From Chloroflexota bacterium (GTDB taxonomy: Bacteria > Chloroflexota > Dehalococcoidia > Lucifugimonadales > CATQGZ01), in the NCBI GenBank assembly GCA_027624995.1, contig JAQBTI010000098.1:1-8199 (forward strand): 8,199 nt of DNA. The letters run 5' to 3'. Under the pieces are notes generated by a model. The model saw only the letters and a program-made list of their open reading frames with translations, was not told where the DNA came from and ran no database searches. The position numbers were made by a program, and so were the translations under genes. This document shows positions 5,406 through 8,199 of the stretch, piece after piece (positions within the stretch are counted from its first letter, which is position 1; every line of letters begins with the position of its first letter).

Positions 5406-6763
5406 AGCTCTACAACACGTTGTCTCGACAGACAGAGGAGTTCAGTGCAGCAGACGGCTCGGTAAAGATGTACGTCTGCGGGATCACCCCGTATTCCCCG
5501 TCCCATGTCGGGCACGCCTTCTCGTCGGTGGTGTTTGACACACTTCGCCGGTACCTGGAGTACAGCGGGTCCTCAGTCCGTCACGTCCAGAACTTCACGG
5601 ACATCGATGACAAGATGATCAAGGCTGCGGTCGATGAGGGCATATCGGTCGCCGAGCTCGCCGAACGGAACATACATCAGTACTACCAGGAAATCGACGC
5701 GCTGAACGTCCTCAGGGCTCACGTCTACCCTCGGGCCACCGGCGAGATACCGAAGATCATCGAGATAACCGAGTCACTGATCGCCGCCGGGTACGCCTAT
5801 GCGGTCGACGGCAGCGTCTACTATCGCGTCAATAACTTCGACGGCTACGGCAAACTCAGCCGAAGAAGCCTCGACAGCATGCAGGCCGGCGCAAGGGTGG
5901 AGGTCGACGAGAACAAAGAGGACGTCATGGACTTCGCTCTCTGGAAGGCCCAGAAGCCCGGGGAGCCGTCCTGGGATAGTCCGTGGGGGCCCGGAAGGCC
6001 CGGCTGGCACATCGAGTGCAGCGCGATGTCGATCGCTCACCTCGGCGAGACCATCGACATCCACGGCGGCGGGCCGGAACTCATGTTTCCACACCACGAA
6101 AACGAGATTGCCCAGTCCGAACCGTACACGGGCAAGGCGCCATTCGTTAGGTTCTGGGTGCACCACGGGCATGTCCAGTTCGGCGAAGACAAAATGAGCA
6201 AGTCGCTGGGCAACGTCGTGCCCATAGGCGAGGCCCTCGAGAGATACTCCCCGGACGCCTTGCGGCTATTCTTCCTCAGCTCGCACTACCGGAGTCCATT
6301 GGTGTACTCCGACCAGAACGTGACAGCACAGGAACGCGCGTTCGAGCGCCTGAAGAACGCACTGAGGGCCGTAGACGGTACAGGGTCCGCCCTCGATGGT
6401 CAGACGTACCTCAGTCGTTTCGTCGAGGCCATGGACGACGACCTCAACACCCCCAGGGCACTGGCTGCGCTCTTCGACCTGGCCAGGGATATAAACCGCA
6501 CAAGCGAGGCAGGCGGCGGAGTCTCGGACGCTCAACAACTCCTCAGCGATCTATGCGGAGTGCTCGGAATCACCCTGGAAGGGCCTGCCACCACCGGGTC
6601 CGGAGACGTCGCCCCGTTCGTCGAGCTGCTGGTCAACCTGCGCTCGGAGCTCAGGGGCGCGAAGCAGTTCGAGCTTGCGGACAGAGTCAGGGACGGTCTG
6701 TCGGACCTGGGAGTCTCCATCGAGGATAAGGCCGGCGGCACCGAGTGGCGCCAGACGACCTAA
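5402..6763 (+). CDS. cysS: Cysteinyl-tRNA synthetase
   Basis: Class I aminoacyl-tRNA synthetase that activates cysteine with ATP and charges tRNA-Cys in the cytoplasm. The 453-residue product is full length (E. coli 461). The catalytic signatures are HVGH (35-38, the HIGH motif) and KMSKS (264-268). The cysteine-selecting zinc site is complete, with Cys26 in VCGITPY, Cys206 in WHIECSAM, and His231 and Glu235 in HHENE, at the same spacing as E. coli Cys28/209, His234 and Glu238. GGGPELMFPHHENEIAQSE (222-240) and NFTDIDDKMI (64-73) are further family blocks. The C-terminal part (about 310-453) is the helical and anticodon-binding region, with MDDDLNTPRALAALFDL (344-360). The ATG at 5402 overlaps the ispF stop and follows the purine-rich GGAAGAAGAGGA. 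A strong hairpin terminator begins 12 bases after the stop, so cysS closes the operon. Confidence 0.98.
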   Translation: MKLYNTLSRQTEEFSAADGSVKMYVCGITPYSPSHVGHAFSSVVFDTLRRYLEYSGSSVRHVQNFTDIDDKMIKAAVDEGISVAELAERNIHQYYQEIDALNVLRAHVYPRATGEIPKIIEITESLIAAGYAYAVDGSVYYRVNNFDGYGKLSRRSLDSMQAGARVEVDENKEDVMDFALWKAQKPGEPSWDSPWGPGRPGWHIECSAMSIAHLGETIDIHGGGPELMFPHHENEIAQSEPYTGKAPFVRFWVHHGHVQFGEDKMSKSLGNVVPIGEALERYSPDALRLFFLSSHYRSPLVYSDQNVTAQERAFERLKNALRAVDGTGSALDGQTYLSRFVEAMDDDLNTPRALAALFDLARDINRTSEAGGGVSDAQQLLSDLCGVLGITLEGPATTGSGDVAPFVELLVNLRSELRGAKQFELADRVRDGLSDLGVSIEDKAGGTEWRQTT

Positions 6764-6774
6764 CAGCGGCAATC

Positions 6775-6798
6775 AACCCCGGACTCAGGTCCGGGGTT
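6775..6798 (+). terminator. Intrinsic terminator after cysS, possibly bidirectional
   Basis: AACCCCGGAC (6775-6784) pairs perfectly with GTCCGGGGTT (6789-6798) around a TCAG loop, 12 bases after the cysS stop. It is followed by a modest pyrimidine run (TCCTTC). It also lies 36 bases beyond the convergent secG stop, and on that strand the stem is followed by TTGATTG, so it may serve both operons. Confidence 0.8.
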
Positions 6799-6808
6799 TC
6801 CTTCGCCT

Positions 6809-6837
6809 GGCGCTAGGCGCTAGGCGCTTGCGCCTAG
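6809..6837. repeat. Tandem 7-base repeat fused to an inverted repeat at the secG end
   Basis: GGCGCTA is repeated two and a half times (6809-6827). The last copy runs into a perfect inverted repeat, CTAGGCGC (6820-6827), TT, GCGCCTAG (6830-6837). The secG stop codon (6836-6834) lies inside the right arm. It can form a stem on either strand but has no U-run, so it may be an RNA 3'-end stabiliser or simply a small repeat. Confidence 0.6.
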
Positions 6838-7052
6838 AAGAACCTGACACTGATTATCGATACCCCGATGAACACTACCACCAGGAAAACCGTAAAGCGG
6901 AACAGCGTCAGTTCGATGCCGCGACGGGTCCGGAACGAGCTTTCCGACGACCCGAACAGGCCCGTTCCCTGGCCCCGGACCTGGACCAGAATGGTCACGA
7001 TCAGCAGGACCGAGATAATCAGTTGGACTAAGTTCAGGAGTGTATCGTTCAT
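6834..7052 (-). CDS. secG: Protein-export translocase subunit SecG
   Basis: Small accessory subunit of the SecYEG channel in the cytoplasmic membrane, where it aids SecA-driven protein export. The 72-residue length is typical of minimal SecG proteins. Two hydrophobic segments are visible, roughly residues 5-25 (from NLVQLIISVLLIVTILVQV) and 49-70 (TLFRFTVFLVVVFIGVSII). They are joined by the family's conserved loop GQGTGLFGSS (27-36) and RTRRGIE (41-47). The ATG at 7052 follows GAAGG (7060-7056) with a short three-base spacer. It begins 21 bases after the yvcK stop on the same strand, so the two are likely co-transcribed, with secG last. Its stop codon lies inside the inverted repeat at 6820-6837, and the cysS terminator lies a little beyond. 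Confidence 0.93.
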   Translation of the reverse strand: MNDTLLNLVQLIISVLLIVTILVQVRGQGTGLFGSSESSFRTRRGIELTLFRFTVFLVVVFIGVSIISVRFF

Positions 7053-7073
7053 ATGCCTTCTGAGACCGATGGG

Positions 7074-8199
7074 CTAGGCGCTCGAAGCCGCCTTCACCCC
7101 GTTTGACTTGCCATTGTTGCCTCTATCGTACAGGTCTATGACCGCCTTCGCTAGTAGTTTGGAGTCGTGACGTAAAGGGTGTTCGGGATCGGCCATGCTG
7201 GCCCGCTCAAGTGTGGCATGGACAAGCGGACGATCGTCCGCCAGGACGGGTTTGCCCGAAAACTGTGCGCTAAACTTCGGAACGTCGTCGTTGGCGACCA
7301 CGTAGTCCACCAGGGACGGGAACGTGTGGCGTTGGAGCGCCTCCACGTGGTCGGCGACGCTATACCCGGCCGTCTCGCCCTCCTGGGTCGCGACGTTGCA
7401 TACGTAGACCTTGGTGGCGTGGGTCTCCCTCAGGGCCTCTTTGATGCCCCGCACCTGGAGGTTCGGGAGAATGCTCGTATATAGACTGCCCGGACCGATT
7501 ACGACCATCTGTGCGTTCCGAATGGCCTCCGCCGCCGGAGCATTGACCTCGGCGTCGGCTGGCTCGATGGAGAGCTGAGAGATCTCGCCTCCGTGCTCCG
7601 TGATATTCGACTCTCCACTCACGGTGCTTCCGTCCATGAGACGCGCTGAGAGCCGGATATTCGCCACGGTCGCAGGCATGACCTGCCCGTGTACAGCCAG
7701 CACCTTGCTCGACTCCACGAGTGCTTGCTCGAAGCTCTGTGTGACGTTCGTCATCGCAACGATGAACAGATTCCCGAAACTGTGTCCTTTCAGGCCTGCG
7801 CCCTCGTCGAACCGGTACTGGAATAGCTCGGCAAGCAGGGACTCGCTGTCCGACATGGCAACGATGCAGTTCCGGAAGTCCCCCGGAGGAAGCACCCCCA
7901 GCTCCCGTCTCAAGCGCCCGGAGCTACCTCCGTCGTCGGCCACCGTTATGATGGCCGTCAGGTTGTCGGTATACGCCTTCAGGCCCCGAAGGAGCACCGA
8001 CAGCCCCGTTCCGCCGCCTATCGCTACTATTCGTGGCCCTCGGCTTCTGGACCGGCGCGTATATATATTGTCGGCCATGCTGTCGATATTGTCGTGCGTC
8101 AGCACCAGCGGCCCTATAGAGCGGTAGAGTCCGTGCATCGCCACCGCGATCAAAACTACGGCGGCGGCGAGCAGCAGAATGCCCTCGAAGTATGAGGGG
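7074..8199 (-). CDS. yvcK: YvcK/CofD-like gluconeogenesis factor, N-terminus off window
   Basis: A homologue of Bacillus YvcK, which binds UDP-GlcNAc and links carbon metabolism with peptidoglycan synthesis and cell shape; the fold is related to the CofD phospholactate transferase. The visible fragment is 374 residues and runs through the window edge without a stop. Family blocks, in fragment numbering: VAIGGGTGLSVLLRGL (58-73), VADDGGSSGRLRRELG (86-101), PPGDFRNC (104-111), GHSFGNLF (138-145), VIGPGSLYTSILPNL (233-247), CNVATQEGETAGYSV (267-281) and YVVAND (299-304). Residues 6-20 (GILLLAAAVVLIAVA) are hydrophobic and look like a membrane segment preceding the soluble domain, as in the longer YvcK proteins of several phyla. 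TTG at 8153 and ATG at 8078 are possible internal starts but lack Shine-Dalgarno sequences, so the real start is probably outside the window. It is followed 21 bases later by secG. Confidence 0.94.
   Translation of the reverse strand, partial: PSYFEGILLLAAAVVLIAVAMHGLYRSIGPLVLTHDNIDSMADNIYTRRSRSRGPRIVAIGGGTGLSVLLRGLKAYTDNLTAIITVADDGGSSGRLRRELGVLPPGDFRNCIVAMSDSESLLAELFQYRFDEGAGLKGHSFGNLFIVAMTNVTQSFEQALVESSKVLAVHGQVMPATVANIRLSARLMDGSTVSGESNITEHGGEISQLSIEPADAEVNAPAAEAIRNAQMVVIGPGSLYTSILPNLQVRGIKEALRETHATKVYVCNVATQEGETAGYSVADHVEALQRHTFPSLVDYVVANDDVPKFSAQFSGKPVLADDRPLVHATLERASMADPEHPLRHDSKLLAKAVIDLYDRGNNGKSNGVKAASSA

Overview
The window is GC-rich, densely packed bacterial DNA with short intergenic gaps. 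I recognise nine protein-coding genes; the last is cut by the right edge. There are no tRNA or rRNA genes, no CRISPR array and no sign of an insertion sequence or prophage. The ispD-ispF-cysS order, a DUF1802 protein, a nickel superoxide dismutase, a YvcK with a membrane segment and the style of the aldo/keto reductase together suggest a Chloroflexota bacterium, perhaps a Dehalococcoidia or SAR202-like lineage. That is an inference from gene content and remembered gene order, not a computed placement.

Layout. (1) 28-489, minus: nickel superoxide dismutase (sodN). (2) A divergent intergenic region, 490-640, separates it from a plus-strand pair: a DUF1802 protein (641-1234) and an aldo/keto reductase (1245-2243). 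(3) Convergent to these lie two minus-strand genes: a membrane-anchored alpha/beta hydrolase (4038-2881) and an EVE-domain protein (2801-2256). (4) A second divergent region, 4039-4227, leads into the plus-strand operon ispD-ispF-cysS (4228-6763), joined by two 4-base ATGA overlaps. (5) A strong hairpin terminator (6775-6798) and an inverted-repeat cluster separate cysS from the convergent minus-strand genes yvcK (right edge to 7074) and secG (7052-6834).

How they work together. IspD and IspF are consecutive-pathway enzymes of MEP isoprenoid synthesis (IspE acts between them and is not here), and CysRS charges tRNA-Cys. YvcK is a UDP-GlcNAc-binding regulator of carbon flux and envelope synthesis, and SecG is a small subunit of the protein translocon. 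SodN detoxifies superoxide. The DUF1802, EVE and hydrolase genes have no firm role.

The window is mostly core metabolism and I found no clear undescribed system. The most unusual sequence signal is a two-part motif shared by the two divergent intergenic regions: TC(G/C)TGCAAGT followed by GACCGTCCT. In the second region its first half is also directly repeated. The membrane-extended YvcK and the sodN with no visible maturation peptidase are the next most interesting points.
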